64,000 nt of DNA, taken from assembly GCA_016780825.1 (NCBI GenBank), contig JADHLF010000003.1, positions 1 through 64,000 of the forward strand. Reading direction: 5' to 3'. The notes under the pieces were generated by a model. The model searched no databases, had not been told where the DNA came from, and saw only the letters and a program-made list of their open reading frames with translations. This document shows, piece after piece, positions 45,212-54,020 of the stretch (the first letter of the stretch is position 1; each line of letters begins with the position of its first letter). This stretch comes from Planktomarina sp. (GTDB lineage Bacteria > Pseudomonadota > Alphaproteobacteria > Rhodobacterales > Rhodobacteraceae). A program made the position numbers and the translations under genes.

Positions 45212-45269
45212 GTTCGTTTTTCCTCAAGGCTCTCGACAAACCCGCTCATCTCACCCTATGTGGTAGGGC

Positions 45270-45485
45270 ATGAAAGAATTATTACGCACCACCGATCCGA
45301 CGATTATCGCCTTCGCGCAAATGCTGCTTCGCGGGGAAGACATAGCTTGCTTCGAATTTGACGTAAATACCAGCATTATCGAAGGCAGCATTGGAATATT
45401 GCCGCGCCGTTTGATGGTGGCGGATCGGGATCACTTTGTCGCCACCGCTGTGATGCGTGACAATGCTGTGGATTTGGGGCGATAG
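45270..45485 (+). CDS. DUF2007-family small protein
   Basis: A 71-residue protein with the DUF2007 ('putative signal transducing protein') layout: 'MKELLRTTDPTIIAFAQMLL' then 'GEDIACFEFDVNTSIIEGSIGILPRRLMVADRDH'. Function is unknown. Its stop shares one base with the GTG of the methyltransferase gene, so the two are coupled. Confidence 0.85.
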   Translation: MKELLRTTDPTIIAFAQMLLRGEDIACFEFDVNTSIIEGSIGILPRRLMVADRDHFVATAVMRDNAVDLGR

Positions 45486-46234
45486 TGCAGGTCACCGTCG
45501 ATGGGTTTTTGGGTGGTCAGCTGCGTTTGGCGCAGCCCAAAACTGGCTATCGCGCCGGCATTGATCCGGTTCTACTGGCGGCGGCCTGTCCCGCGCACAG
45601 CGGGCAAGAGGTCCTGGAGCTGGGTTGCGGCGTTGGTGTGGCCAGCCTGTGTTTGGGGCGGCGTGTGCCGGGGCTTTCGCTCTATGGGGTAGAGATTTTG
45701 CACGACTATGCGCAGATCGCGCGCGAAAATGCGGCGCGAAATGGCCTCGAATTTGACGTGCGGCAGGGAGATGTTTCCGCACGATCGACGCCCTTTTATG
45801 ACCGTAGCTTTCATCAGGTGATCATGAATCCCCCATATTTTGCGGCAGAGGCTTCCTCCATATCACCAGAAGCCGGGCGCGCGTCTGGTCGTTCGGAGCA
45901 AGTGGCTTTGTCCCATTGGGTGGATATGGCTGCCAAACGATTGCGGCCGAAGGGGTATTTGACCGTTATTCAAAGGGCGGAGCGTCTGCCGGATCTGTTG
46001 GCGGCGCTTCAGGGATGTTTGGGATCCATTGTCGTGCAGCCGCTGGCGCCGCGGGCCGGACGGCCGGCGCATTTGATCCTCCTGCGCGCGCGGAAATCTG
46101 GACGGGCCGCTTTTCAGCTCTTGTCGGCGCAGAATTTGCATTCCGGCGGGGCGCATATTCAGGGCGCGCCAGATTATGCCCCCGAAGTCTCGGCGATATT
46201 GCGCGATGGTGCGGCTTTTTCTTGGCGCAATTAA
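45485..46234 (+). CDS. N6-adenine methyltransferase of the TrmN6 type
   Basis: A 249-residue SAM-dependent methyltransferase. The SAM motif is VLELGCGVGVASLCLG; the N6-adenine catalytic motif NPPYF is at ~residue 116. 'KTGYRAGIDPVLLAAACP' is the typical entry of TrmN6/YfiC, which modifies A37 of tRNA1(Val). It starts with GTG. The tRNA substrate is inferred from the family. Confidence 0.88.
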   Translation: MQVTVDGFLGGQLRLAQPKTGYRAGIDPVLLAAACPAHSGQEVLELGCGVGVASLCLGRRVPGLSLYGVEILHDYAQIARENAARNGLEFDVRQGDVSARSTPFYDRSFHQVIMNPPYFAAEASSISPEAGRASGRSEQVALSHWVDMAAKRLRPKGYLTVIQRAERLPDLLAALQGCLGSIVVQPLAPRAGRPAHLILLRARKSGRAAFQLLSAQNLHSGGAHIQGAPDYAPEVSAILRDGAAFSWRN

Positions 46235-46350
46235 CTTTTGAGCAAGCTTTTGCGCATTTACTCGAGGTTAGAGCCCCGCGAAAAGCAATGCGTGACAGCG
46301 CATCAAGAATATGCTCGACTGAGGCTACACGCAAATCAAGAGGAGGAACC

Positions 46351-46527
46351 ATGACCTTAAATTCCCGAATCGCCGAGTTGCAACGCAAACATATGAGCCT
46401 ATCTCAAGCCGTGGAGGTCGCACAGAAATCTCCAGCTTCAGATCAGTTCCATGTGGCAGAATTGAAAAAGAAAAAACTCCTTCTAAAAGAAGAAATTTCC
46501 CGTTTGTCCGGCGGATCCGGGGGGTAA
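46351..46527 (+). CDS. DUF465/YdcH-family small coiled-coil protein
   Basis: A 58-residue protein behind an AGAGGAGG site: 'TLNSRIAELQRKHMSLSQAVE' then 'FHVAELKKKKLLLKEEISRL', the two-helix hairpin pattern of DUF465. Function is unknown in the family. The C-terminal Gly-rich tail is short. A weak terminator overlaps its stop. Confidence 0.83.
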   Translation: MTLNSRIAELQRKHMSLSQAVEVAQKSPASDQFHVAELKKKKLLLKEEISRLSGGSGG

Positions 46528-46553
46528 CGGCGCCTATACGACCCGCCGTTTGA
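46526..46553 (+). terminator. Possible weak terminator after DUF465 gene
   Basis: AACGGCG (46526-46532) and CGCCGTT (46544-46550) form a 7-bp stem with an 11-nt loop, beginning within the stop codon. Only a short T stretch follows, so efficiency is doubtful. Confidence 0.4.
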
Positions 46554-46622
46554 CTGCCCTTAGACATAAAAACAACCACCCGTTAGGATGGCCGTAGGGA
46601 AAAACTTACCTGATCGCAGTGA

Positions 46623-47345
46623 TCAGCTCATATATTGTCCGCCATTCGCCGTCATCGTGGACCCTGTGATGAAGCCCGCATCGTCAGAGGCGAGAAAGAC
46701 CACACAGCGGGCGATTTCAGAGGCTTCACCGAGGCGACCTGCTGGGATTTGTGCGATGATGCCATCGCGTACCTTCTCCGGTACGGCCATCACCATGTCC
46801 GTTGCGATATAGCCCGGGCAAATCGCGTTCACGGTGATGCCAGGCCGCGCACCCTCTTGGGCCAGAGCCTTTGTGAACCCAATATCGCCAGCTTTGGCCG
46901 CGGAATAGTTGGCCTGTGCGAATTGGCCTTTTTGCCCGTTGATCGAGGAGATGTTGATAATACGACCAAATTTGCGCTCACGCATGCCATTCCAGAGCGG
47001 ATGGGTCATGTTGAATACGCCGTCAAGATTGGTACGCATCACATCAGTCCATTGATCGCGTGACATTTTGTGAAACGGAGCATCGCGGGTGATGCCCGCA
47101 TTGTTGACCAAAATATCGATTGGCCCCAAATCGGCTTCGACTGCGGCAATGCCGGCGGCGCAGGCGTCATAGTCAGAGACATCCCATTTATAGGTCTTGA
47201 TACCGGTTTCGGCGGTGAATGCGGCCGCCTTTTCATCGTTGCCTGCATATGTGGCCGCGACGGTACAGCCTGCGGCTTGCAGGGCGGTGGAAATGGCGGC
47301 ACCGATCCCTCGGGAGCCTCCAGTGACGAGTGCGATACGGGACAT
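46623..47345 (-). CDS. phaB: Acetoacetyl-CoA reductase
   Basis: A 240-residue SDR enzyme reducing acetoacetyl-CoA to (R)-3-hydroxybutyryl-CoA with NADPH. The cofactor loop is VTGGSRGIGAAIS, the catalytic site 'SSINGQKGQFAQANYSAAKAG', and the end 'TGSTMTANGGQYMS' is typical of PhaB. It lies 103 bp downstream of phaA on the same strand. The product can feed polyhydroxybutyrate or the ethylmalonyl-CoA pathway. Confidence 0.95.
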   Translation of the reverse strand: MSRIALVTGGSRGIGAAISTALQAAGCTVAATYAGNDEKAAAFTAETGIKTYKWDVSDYDACAAGIAAVEADLGPIDILVNNAGITRDAPFHKMSRDQWTDVMRTNLDGVFNMTHPLWNGMRERKFGRIINISSINGQKGQFAQANYSAAKAGDIGFTKALAQEGARPGITVNAICPGYIATDMVMAVPEKVRDGIIAQIPAGRLGEASEIARCVVFLASDDAGFITGSTMTANGGQYMS

Positions 47346-47448
47346 TTTACTTCCTATGTGGTTTTATTGCGCAATCAAATTACAAGATGTGATCTGAATT
47401 GGCAATAATGTTTCGTGCAGAATTTTTTCCGGTGTGATAGAGATCGAT

Positions 47449-48627
47449 CTAGGGTCGCTCAAGGCACATTGCCACGCCCATGCCGCCGCCGATACAAAGC
47501 GTGGCCAGTCCGCGTTTGGCTTGGCGCCGCCGCATTTCAAACAGCAATGTGTTCAAGATCCGGCAACCAGAGGCGCCGATCGGGTGACCGATGGCAATCG
47601 CGCCGCCGTTGACATTCACAATCGCCGGATCCCAGCCCATGTCTTTATTTACCGCACAGGCTTGCGCAGCAAAGGCTTCATTGGCTTCTACCAAGTCCAA
47701 ATCACCGACCGTCCAACCGGCTTTGTCGAGGGCTTTGCGGCTCGCATAAATGGGGCCGACGCCCATGACCTTTGGGTCCAGCCCGGCCGTGGCATAGCTG
47801 GCGATACGGGCCAATGGCTCAAGGCCCCGCTTTTCGGCCTCTTCTGCGGTCATGAGCAACACCGCAGCGGCGCCGTCATTGAGGCCGGATGCGTTGGCGG
47901 CGGTGACGGTGCCGCCATCGCGCAGAAAGGCGGGCCGCATTTTTTGCATCGCCTCCAGGGTGGCCCCATGTCGGATATATTCATCGGCCTCAACAATGAT
48001 GTCGCCCTTGCGTGTGGACAGGGTGAAAGGGATGATTTCGTCGGCGAATTTACCGGATTTTTGCGCGGCTTCCGCTTTGTTCTGGCTGGCCAGGGCGAAT
48101 TCATCCTGTGCATCGCGGCTGATTTGCCACTGGGCTGCGACGTTTTCAGCGGTTTGACCCATGTGGTAGTTGTTAAAGGCATCCCACAATCCGTCGCGGA
48201 TCATGCTGTCGATGTATTTGACGTCACCCATTTTTGTGCCGCTGCGCAGATGTGCTACATGGGGCGAAAGGGTCATATTCTCCTGCCCACCGGCGGCGAC
48301 GATATCGGCATCCCCCAGTTGGATGTGCTGAGCGGCCAAGGCGACGGCGCGCAATCCCGATCCGCAGACTTGGTTGATGCTCCATGCGGCCGAATCGATG
48401 GGCAGACCGGCATTGATATGCGCCTGGCGGGCGGGGTTTTGGCCTTGGCCAGCGGTGAGGACTTGACCGAGGATGGTTTCGCTGACCTCTAAAGGATCGA
48501 TGCCTGCGCGCGCCACCACAGCTTTTAAGACGGAGGTGCCGAGGGCATCGGCGGGTGTATTGGCGAAGGCGCCCCCAAAGCTGCCGACAGCGGTACGGGC
48601 GGCGGATACGATTACAATATTTGTCAC
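47449..48627 (-). CDS. phaA: Acetyl-CoA C-acetyltransferase
   Basis: A 392-residue biosynthetic thiolase. The acyl-accepting Cys is in [13 protein letters not shown] near residue 90, '[21 protein letters not shown]' carries the catalytic His, and '[14 protein letters not shown]' the second Cys. I start it at GTG behind GAGGAGA; the longer ATG start at 48699 has no support. With phaB it forms the first two steps from acetyl-CoA. Confidence 0.95.
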   Translation of the reverse strand: MTNIVIVSAARTAVGSFGGAFANTPADALGTSVLKAVVARAGIDPLEVSETILGQVLTAGQGQNPARQAHINAGLPIDSAAWSINQVCGSGLRAVALAAQHIQLGDADIVAAGGQENMTLSPHVAHLRSGTKMGDVKYIDSMIRDGLWDAFNNYHMGQTAENVAAQWQISRDAQDEFALASQNKAEAAQKSGKFADEIIPFTLSTRKGDIIVEADEYIRHGATLEAMQKMRPAFLRDGGTVTAANASGLNDGAAAVLLMTAEEAEKRGLEPLARIASYATAGLDPKVMGVGPIYASRKALDKAGWTVGDLDLVEANEAFAAQACAVNKDMGWDPAIVNVNGGAIAIGHPIGASGCRILNTLLFEMRRRQAKRGLATLCIGGGMGVAMCLERP

Positions 48628-48803
48628 AAAGTGTCTCCTCAATTGGTGAGGGCAACCTTCGGCATAGGAATCGTTCACTACGCGCAGTCTGATCCTCATT
48701 TGCGCGCAGTTGTATGAATTTTTTAACCCATTGACAATGCCACGCCCGTGAAAATTGCTGCATTTGCGAGAAAAATGCTGCGATGCGGCAAAATGAGCCT
48801 GCG

Positions 48804-48821
48804 CGCCGCGCCCTTGCGGCG
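48804..48821 (-). terminator. Possible terminator after EAL gene
   Basis: Directly after the EAL stop codon (minus strand) CGCCGC pairs with GCGGCG over a 6-nt loop. A TTTT stretch comes only about 9 nt later, so this is a weak candidate. Confidence 0.35.
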
Positions 48822-49607
48822 TTATTGCCGCCAGGGCGGGGTTAACGTTGGGACACCCAAATGGTAGCCCTGCAGGCAGTCAACGCCCAGTTCGGTTAAC
48901 ACCTCCGCATCCGAGGCGGTTTCAACATTTTGCGCCACACAAAACATTTCAAAACTCCCAGCGATACCGATCACGGCCTGAATTAATGCCTGATTATCAG
49001 CAGATTGCGCCAAGTTTTTGGTGAATTGCCCATCCATCTTAATGATGTCAAAATAAAAATCGCGCAGCTGCACCAGCGAAGTTTGACCAGCACCAAAATT
49101 GCCCAGGGCGAAACAGAGCCCCAATTTTTGCATATCATTCATGAAATATCGCGCCACTTCCGGCGCGGCCATGACGCTATTTTCGGTCATTTCCAGAATG
49201 AGGTTTTTGGCCATATCTGGCGACCGTCGCAGCCCATCCTCAAGCGTGCGCACCCATTTGGGGTACCCAGTTGATTGCGCCGACATGTTCACTGAAAGTC
49301 GCACGTCGGGCTGCTCAGCCAAAATTGCCAGGCCAAGTTGCAATGTGGCGCAGTCAATGAGTCGCCCAAGCTCGGTATTTTCAACCTCGGCGATGAAATC
49401 GCGCGCTGGGATATGACGTCCCGCAGGATCAATAATCCGGATCAGACCCTCATAAAACACCACGTTTCGCGGCGGGGCGGCTTGGACGACCGGCTGGAAA
49501 GCCAAGGCCGTGCGCCCGTATTTCAGTGCGTCACGGACGGTCTCAAGGACATTCGAGTCCCGTTTCGCCACCGCAGCGCTCAATGGGTCAGAAAAATTTT
49601 GGTCCAT
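48822..49607 (-). CDS. Degenerate EAL-domain protein, probably not an active c-di-GMP phosphodiesterase
   Basis: A 261-residue stand-alone EAL domain without a sensor domain. E53 of the EAL motif is kept (EGL), as are N107 (NMS), E139 and K190. The metal-binding DDFG reads GNFG (residues 169-172), and the conserved Glu of AEGVE is Gln226 (AQNVE). These changes should abolish hydrolysis. It may bind c-di-GMP or a protein partner. It stands alone between phaA and tag. Confidence 0.88.
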   Translation of the reverse strand: MDQNFSDPLSAAVAKRDSNVLETVRDALKYGRTALAFQPVVQAAPPRNVVFYEGLIRIIDPAGRHIPARDFIAEVENTELGRLIDCATLQLGLAILAEQPDVRLSVNMSAQSTGYPKWVRTLEDGLRRSPDMAKNLILEMTENSVMAAPEVARYFMNDMQKLGLCFALGNFGAGQTSLVQLRDFYFDIIKMDGQFTKNLAQSADNQALIQAVIGIAGSFEMFCVAQNVETASDAEVLTELGVDCLQGYHLGVPTLTPPWRQ

Positions 49608-49697
49608 CTAGATGTCTGTGCCTTTGCGTAAAGGTCTGGCTCATAGTGCTTGGCAGCATCGGCGCAGAGCCCTAACATGAGGTAAATTGGAGGTGAA

Positions 49698-50267
49698 ATG
49701 GACCGTTGTACTTGGGTTGGAATAGATAAAATTTATCAAGATTACCATGACAGTGAATGGGGCGTGCCGGAATATGACAGCCGGGCGCTATGGGAAAAAC
49801 TGATTTTAGATGGCTTCCAAGCGGGGCTGAGCTGGATCACAATTTTGAAAAAACGCGCGGCGTTCCGCGCCGCTTTCGCGGGATTTGATCCGCATCAGAT
49901 CGCCGGCTGGGGTGCCGCTGAGGTGGAGGTGTTGTTGCAAAACCCCGGCATTGTGCGGCACCGCGGCAAGATTGAAGCGACCATCGGCAATGCTCAGGCC
50001 TATCTGCACTTGGCCGAAGAGATGTCTTTTTCGGATCGGATGTGGGCCTATGTGGACGGATCCCCCATCGTCGGTGGATATGAAACTTTGGCGCAAGTGC
50101 CCACGCAATCACAGCTCAGTCAGAGGATCTCAAAGGATCTCAAAGCGGCCGGGTTTAAGTTTTGTGGCCCAACCATAGTCTATGCATGGATGGAGGCTTG
50201 TGGTCTGTTTAACAATCACATCTTGAGCTGTCATCGTCACCATGCGGTTACGGCTCTTGCGCGATAA
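49698..50267 (+). CDS. tag: DNA-3-methyladenine glycosylase I
   Basis: A 189-residue alkylation-repair glycosylase. The zinc ligands of E. coli Tag are conserved as Cys4 and His17 (DRCTWVG, DYHDSEWG) and the C-terminal NHILSC. 'GFQAGLSWITILKKR' is the helix near the active site; position 38 is Asp rather than the E. coli Glu38. The 3' end overlaps the convergent redoxin gene by 20 bp. Confidence 0.93.
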   Translation: MDRCTWVGIDKIYQDYHDSEWGVPEYDSRALWEKLILDGFQAGLSWITILKKRAAFRAAFAGFDPHQIAGWGAAEVEVLLQNPGIVRHRGKIEATIGNAQAYLHLAEEMSFSDRMWAYVDGSPIVGGYETLAQVPTQSQLSQRISKDLKAAGFKFCGPTIVYAWMEACGLFNNHILSCHRHHAVTALAR

Positions 50268-50799
50268 CAGCCTGTAAAATTGCCAAGGCACTCTCGCTGT
50301 GCCAATTGGCATCGCCCAACAGACGTGCGACCTCTGCGCCATTGCGATCTAAGATTACGGTGATCGGCAGGCCTAAAACATTCATGGCGCGGGCCAGGGT
50401 TTGGCGCGGGTCGCGATGAGCCGGAAGATTGCTCACGCCGATTTGTTCAAAAAATTCGGCGATTTTTGCCGGTGGGTTGGGTCCCGTGGCAACCGTGAGC
50501 ACGGTCAGATCAGCGCCGCCAAGGGTCTCTTGCAGGGCAGAAAGTTCGGGCATTTCCTTGCGGCAGGGTGCACACCAAGTGGCCCAAAAGTTCAGGACCA
50601 CGACTTTGCCTCGATAATCAGACAGGCGCAGCTCTGAGCCGTCTGCATGCAGAAAAACCGTATCGGGTGCGGGGCGCGCCGCGCTGTGGATCTGTAATTT
50701 TCGCATGTCTCCTGCGCGCAGCGCTTCCAGAGTGCCTATGTCTGCATTTGCAGTGGCGGCGAGGGCCGTATAGAGAACAGCAGCAAGAAAGTAACGCAT
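50248..50799 (-). CDS. TlpA-like periplasmic thiol:disulfide oxidoreductase
   Basis: A 183-residue exported thioredoxin-fold protein. It has a signal peptide ([19 protein letters not shown]) and the active site [16 protein letters not shown]. Such proteins reduce periplasmic disulfides, often for cytochrome or oxidase assembly. It is divergent from argH with only 24 bp between the starts, so promoters must overlap coding sequence. Confidence 0.9.
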   Translation of the reverse strand: MRYFLAAVLYTALAATANADIGTLEALRAGDMRKLQIHSAARPAPDTVFLHADGSELRLSDYRGKVVVLNFWATWCAPCRKEMPELSALQETLGGADLTVLTVATGPNPPAKIAEFFEQIGVSNLPAHRDPRQTLARAMNVLGLPITVILDRNGAEVARLLGDANWHSESALAILQAVIAQEP

Positions 50800-50823
50800 A
50801 TCACACTCCCAAAGGGTTCACTC

Positions 50824-52212
50824 ATGACCAAATCCCAAAATCAAATGTGGGGCGGACGCTTCGCCGCTGGACCAGATGCCATCATGGAGGCGATCAATGC
50901 CTCGATCGGTTTCGATCAACGGATGGCGGCCCAAGATATCCAAGGCAGCCGCGCCCACGCCGCCATGTTGGGGGCAGCCGGTATTATTTCAAATAGCGAC
51001 AGTGAGGCCATTCGGGAAGGGCTCCTCACGGTTTTGTCAGAAATTGAGTCGGGCAATTTTCCGTTTCGGGTGGATTTGGAAGATATTCACATGAATGTTG
51101 AGCAGCGTTTGAAAGAGCTGATTGGCGAGCCTGCGGGGCGATTGCACACAGGACGCAGCCGCAATGACCAAGTGGCGACTGATTTTCGCCTTTGGGTCCG
51201 CGATCAAACGGATGGGGCGATTGAAGGCATTGAGGCGCTGATGCGGGCCTTTTTGCAGCAAGCCAAGGCGGGGGCTGATTGGGTGATGCCGGGCTTTACG
51301 CATCTGCAAACTGCGCAGCCCGTGACCTGGGGGCATCATATGATGGCCTATGTCGAGATGCTGGCGCGCGATAAATCGCGCTTTGAAGACGCCCGGCGCC
51401 GGATGAATGAAAGCCCGCTGGGTGCGGCCGCGCTTGCGGGCACCTCTTTTCCGATTGACCGGGATATGACCGCGGCGGCTTTGGGATTTGACCGTCCCTC
51501 GGCCAATTCTTTGGATGCGGTCTCGGACCGCGATTTTGCTTTGGAATATCTCAGCTGCGCCAGCATCTGCGCCATGCATTTGAGCCGCTTTGCTGAAGAG
51601 CTGGTGATTTGGTCCTCCGCACAATTCCGGTTTGTCACCCTTTCGGATCGGTTTTCAACGGGCTCGTCGATCATGCCGCAAAAGAAGAACCCCGATGCGG
51701 CGGAATTGATCCGGGCGAAGATTGGCAGGATCTTCGGCGCCAATGTGGCTTTGATGATGGTGATGAAAGGCCTGCCGTTGACCTATTCCAAGGACATGCA
51801 GGAAGACAAAGAGCAAGTCTTTGATGCCGCAGATAATTTGATGCTGGCGCTGGCGGCGATGAGCGGCATGGTTGCTGATATGACAGCGAATCAAGACAGT
51901 CTAAAAACAGCGGCCGCCTCGGGGTTTTCAACAGCCACGGATTTGGCCGATTGGTTGGTGCGCAGGTTGGGCATGCCGTTTCGTGAGGCGCATCATGTGA
52001 CGGGCAGCTTGGTGGCACTGGCCGAAGGGCAAGGCTGCGATCTGCCGGATTTGACCTTGGAGCAGATGCAATCTGTGCACCCGCAGATCACGTCGCATGT
52101 CTTTGACGTGCTGGGCGTTGAGAATTCGGTGGCCTCGCGCCTGTCCTACGGCGGCACAGCCCCCGATCAAGTGCGCCGTCAAATCGCGCGCTGGGAGGCG
52201 ATTTTGTCATGA
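50824..52212 (+). CDS. argH: Argininosuccinate lyase
   Basis: A 462-residue last enzyme of arginine synthesis, of the fumarase/aspartase superfamily. The opening '[13 protein letters not shown]', '[11 protein letters not shown]', '[16 protein letters not shown]', '[15 protein letters not shown]' and the flexible signature '[18 protein letters not shown]' are all intact. Its stop overlaps a small lipoprotein gene by 4 bp. Confidence 0.96.
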   Translation: MTKSQNQMWGGRFAAGPDAIMEAINASIGFDQRMAAQDIQGSRAHAAMLGAAGIISNSDSEAIREGLLTVLSEIESGNFPFRVDLEDIHMNVEQRLKELIGEPAGRLHTGRSRNDQVATDFRLWVRDQTDGAIEGIEALMRAFLQQAKAGADWVMPGFTHLQTAQPVTWGHHMMAYVEMLARDKSRFEDARRRMNESPLGAAALAGTSFPIDRDMTAAALGFDRPSANSLDAVSDRDFALEYLSCASICAMHLSRFAEELVIWSSAQFRFVTLSDRFSTGSSIMPQKKNPDAAELIRAKIGRIFGANVALMMVMKGLPLTYSKDMQEDKEQVFDAADNLMLALAAMSGMVADMTANQDSLKTAAASGFSTATDLADWLVRRLGMPFREAHHVTGSLVALAEGQGCDLPDLTLEQMQSVHPQITSHVFDVLGVENSVASRLSYGGTAPDQVRRQIARWEAILS

Positions 52213-52316
52213 GACCCTTGCACCTGCTTTTCTTTGCCCTTCTGTGTGCTTGCGGTGCCGATGGAGCACCCGAACGGCCAGCATCCGCGCACTCCGCCCA
52301 GTCCGCGTTCCAATAG
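52209..52316 (+). CDS. Small lipoprotein between argH and lysA (LptM-like candidate)
   Basis: A 35-residue product: [15 protein letters not shown] is a lipoprotein signal, leaving a ~21-residue mature peptide starting [10 protein letters not shown]. Translation is coupled to argH (ATGA). Small lipoproteins upstream of lysA/dapF (LptM/YifL) have a comparable CGxxGxxY/P start and assist LptD maturation. Here the similarity is position plus a very short motif. Confidence 0.65.
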   Translation: MRPLHLLFFALLCACGADGAPERPASAHSAQSAFQ

Positions 52317-52327
52317 GAGAAACTGAT

Positions 52328-52645
52328 ATGCGACATATATTTCTGGGATTGGCCATTTGGGGTGCCATTCATCCCATGTATTACTTCATAACTTGGTTTC
52401 GCGCCGAGGGGTGGAGTTTGGGTGATATGGTGCAGGCTTGGCATGTGAATGCGGCCAGCAGCGGCTTGGTTTGGGATCTGACCATTGCCGCGACCGCTTT
52501 GAGCTTGTGGATTATTTCAGAGGTCGCTCGAAACCGAAAATTTTTCCATTTGATCGCCATTGCCGCCACCTTTGGCATTGGGGTGAGTTGCGGTTTGCCG
52601 CTCTACCTCTACCTGCGCAGCACACCGGCCCGTGACACCCGGTGA
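52328..52645 (+). CDS. DUF2834-like membrane protein
   Basis: A 105-residue protein behind TAGGAG with three hydrophobic segments: 'MRHIFLGLAIWGAIHPMYYF', 'LVWDLTIAATALSLWIISEVARN' and 'FHLIAIAATFGIGVSCGLPLYLYLR'. The layout, including the 'LPLYLYLR' end, matches DUF2834. Function is unknown. It follows the small lipoprotein and precedes a likely terminator. Confidence 0.78.
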   Translation: MRHIFLGLAIWGAIHPMYYFITWFRAEGWSLGDMVQAWHVNAASSGLVWDLTIAATALSLWIISEVARNRKFFHLIAIAATFGIGVSCGLPLYLYLRSTPARDTR

Positions 52646-52664
52646 CGCCAGCGGCAAGAAATAT

Positions 52665-52688
52665 CGGGCAGGGGTGTTGCCTGTTTTT
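52665..52688 (+). terminator. Probable terminator between DUF2834 gene and lysA
   Basis: CGGGCA (52665-52670) pairs with TGCCTG (52678-52683), including one G-T wobble, over a 7-nt loop. It is followed at once by TTTTT. The stem is short but the T-tract is good. Confidence 0.55.
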
Positions 52689-52730
52689 GTGAGCGTGATA
52701 TGCGCAAGTTTTGGCGAGTGAGGCGAAAAG

Positions 52731-53996
52731 ATGGATCACTTTTTATACCGGGACGGATGTTTATATGCCGAAGATGTTGCGATTTCTCAGATCGCAGCAG
52801 AGGTTGGCACGCCGTTTTACCTCTATTCCTCTGCCACATTGCTGCGCCATTTTAGGCTTTTCGATGAAGCCTTGGCCGGCATGGATCACCTGATTTGCTA
52901 CGCGATGAAGGCGGCCTCGAACCAAGCCATTTTGACACTTCTGGGCGCGGCAGGCGCTGGGATGGACGTGGTGTCGGGCGGTGAATATGCCCGCGCCCGC
53001 GCTGCTGGCATATCGGGCGATCGCATTGTTTTTTCCGGCGTCGGCAAAACCCGGGCGGAAATGATTGAGGTTTTGACCGGCGGCGTGCGGCAATTTAATG
53101 TGGAAAGCGAGCCGGAACTGCGTGCGCTGTCGGAGGTGGCGTCCATGCTGGGCAAAACCGCGCCCATTACCATTCGGGTCAATCCTGATGTGGATGCCAA
53201 AACCCATGCAAAAATTTCGACCGGTAAAAAAGAAGACAAATTTGGCATCCCAATTTCGCGCGCGCGTGAGGTTTATGCCATGGCGGCGCGTTTGCCGGGG
53301 CTGAAAGTTGTGGGGATTGATGTGCACATCGGCTCGCAGCTGACGGATTTGGCACCCTATGGGGTGGCTTATGAGAAGGTTGCGGAGCTCACCGAACTTC
53401 TGCGTGCTGATGGGCATGATATCCGTCGCCTCGACCTGGGGGGCGGGCTTGGCATCCCTTATGAGAGCAACAACCAACTGCCGCCCAGCCCGCAGGAATA
53501 TTGCGCCCTGATCGCACAGAAGGTGGGGCATTTGGGCTGTGAAATTGAGATTGAACCGGGTCGTTTTATTGCCGGCAATGCCGGGGTGTTTGTCTCAGAG
53601 GTGATCTACGTCAAACAGGGTGAAGATCGTGAATTTTTGATCGTTGATGGGGCGATGAATGATCTTATTCGTCCGGCCATGTATGATGCACATCATGACA
53701 TCGTGCCGATCAAGGCGCCGGCCGCTGGGACCGAATATCAAGCCTATGATGTGGTGGGGCCGGTCTGTGAAAGCGGGGATACTTTCGCAAAGGGGCGTGC
53801 TTTGGCGCCGCTGAAGGCTGGTGATCTCATCGCATTTCGCAGCGCTGGGGCCTACGGGGCGGTTATGGCCAGCGAATACAACACGCGCCCTCTGGTGCCA
53901 GAGGTTATGGTGAAGGGCGATCAATTTGCGGTGATCCGCCCAAGACCGAGCTTGGAAGATATCATTAACCGCGATATAATCCCTCATTGGCAGTAA
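52731..53996 (+). CDS. lysA: Diaminopimelate decarboxylase
   Basis: A 421-residue PLP enzyme making L-lysine. The PLP lysine is in 'LICYAMKAASNQ' (~residue 60). 'GIDVHIGSQLTDL', the phosphate loop 'LDLGGGLGIPY', 'EPGRFIAGNAGVFV' and 'VGPVCESGDTFAKGRAL' follow. Length and motifs are canonical. Confidence 0.96.
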   Translation: MDHFLYRDGCLYAEDVAISQIAAEVGTPFYLYSSATLLRHFRLFDEALAGMDHLICYAMKAASNQAILTLLGAAGAGMDVVSGGEYARARAAGISGDRIVFSGVGKTRAEMIEVLTGGVRQFNVESEPELRALSEVASMLGKTAPITIRVNPDVDAKTHAKISTGKKEDKFGIPISRAREVYAMAARLPGLKVVGIDVHIGSQLTDLAPYGVAYEKVAELTELLRADGHDIRRLDLGGGLGIPYESNNQLPPSPQEYCALIAQKVGHLGCEIEIEPGRFIAGNAGVFVSEVIYVKQGEDREFLIVDGAMNDLIRPAMYDAHHDIVPIKAPAAGTEYQAYDVVGPVCESGDTFAKGRALAPLKAGDLIAFRSAGAYGAVMASEYNTRPLVPEVMVKGDQFAVIRPRPSLEDIINRDIIPHWQ

Positions 53997-54020
53997 TAGG
54001 CCATGTCATGAGGGGCTTTG

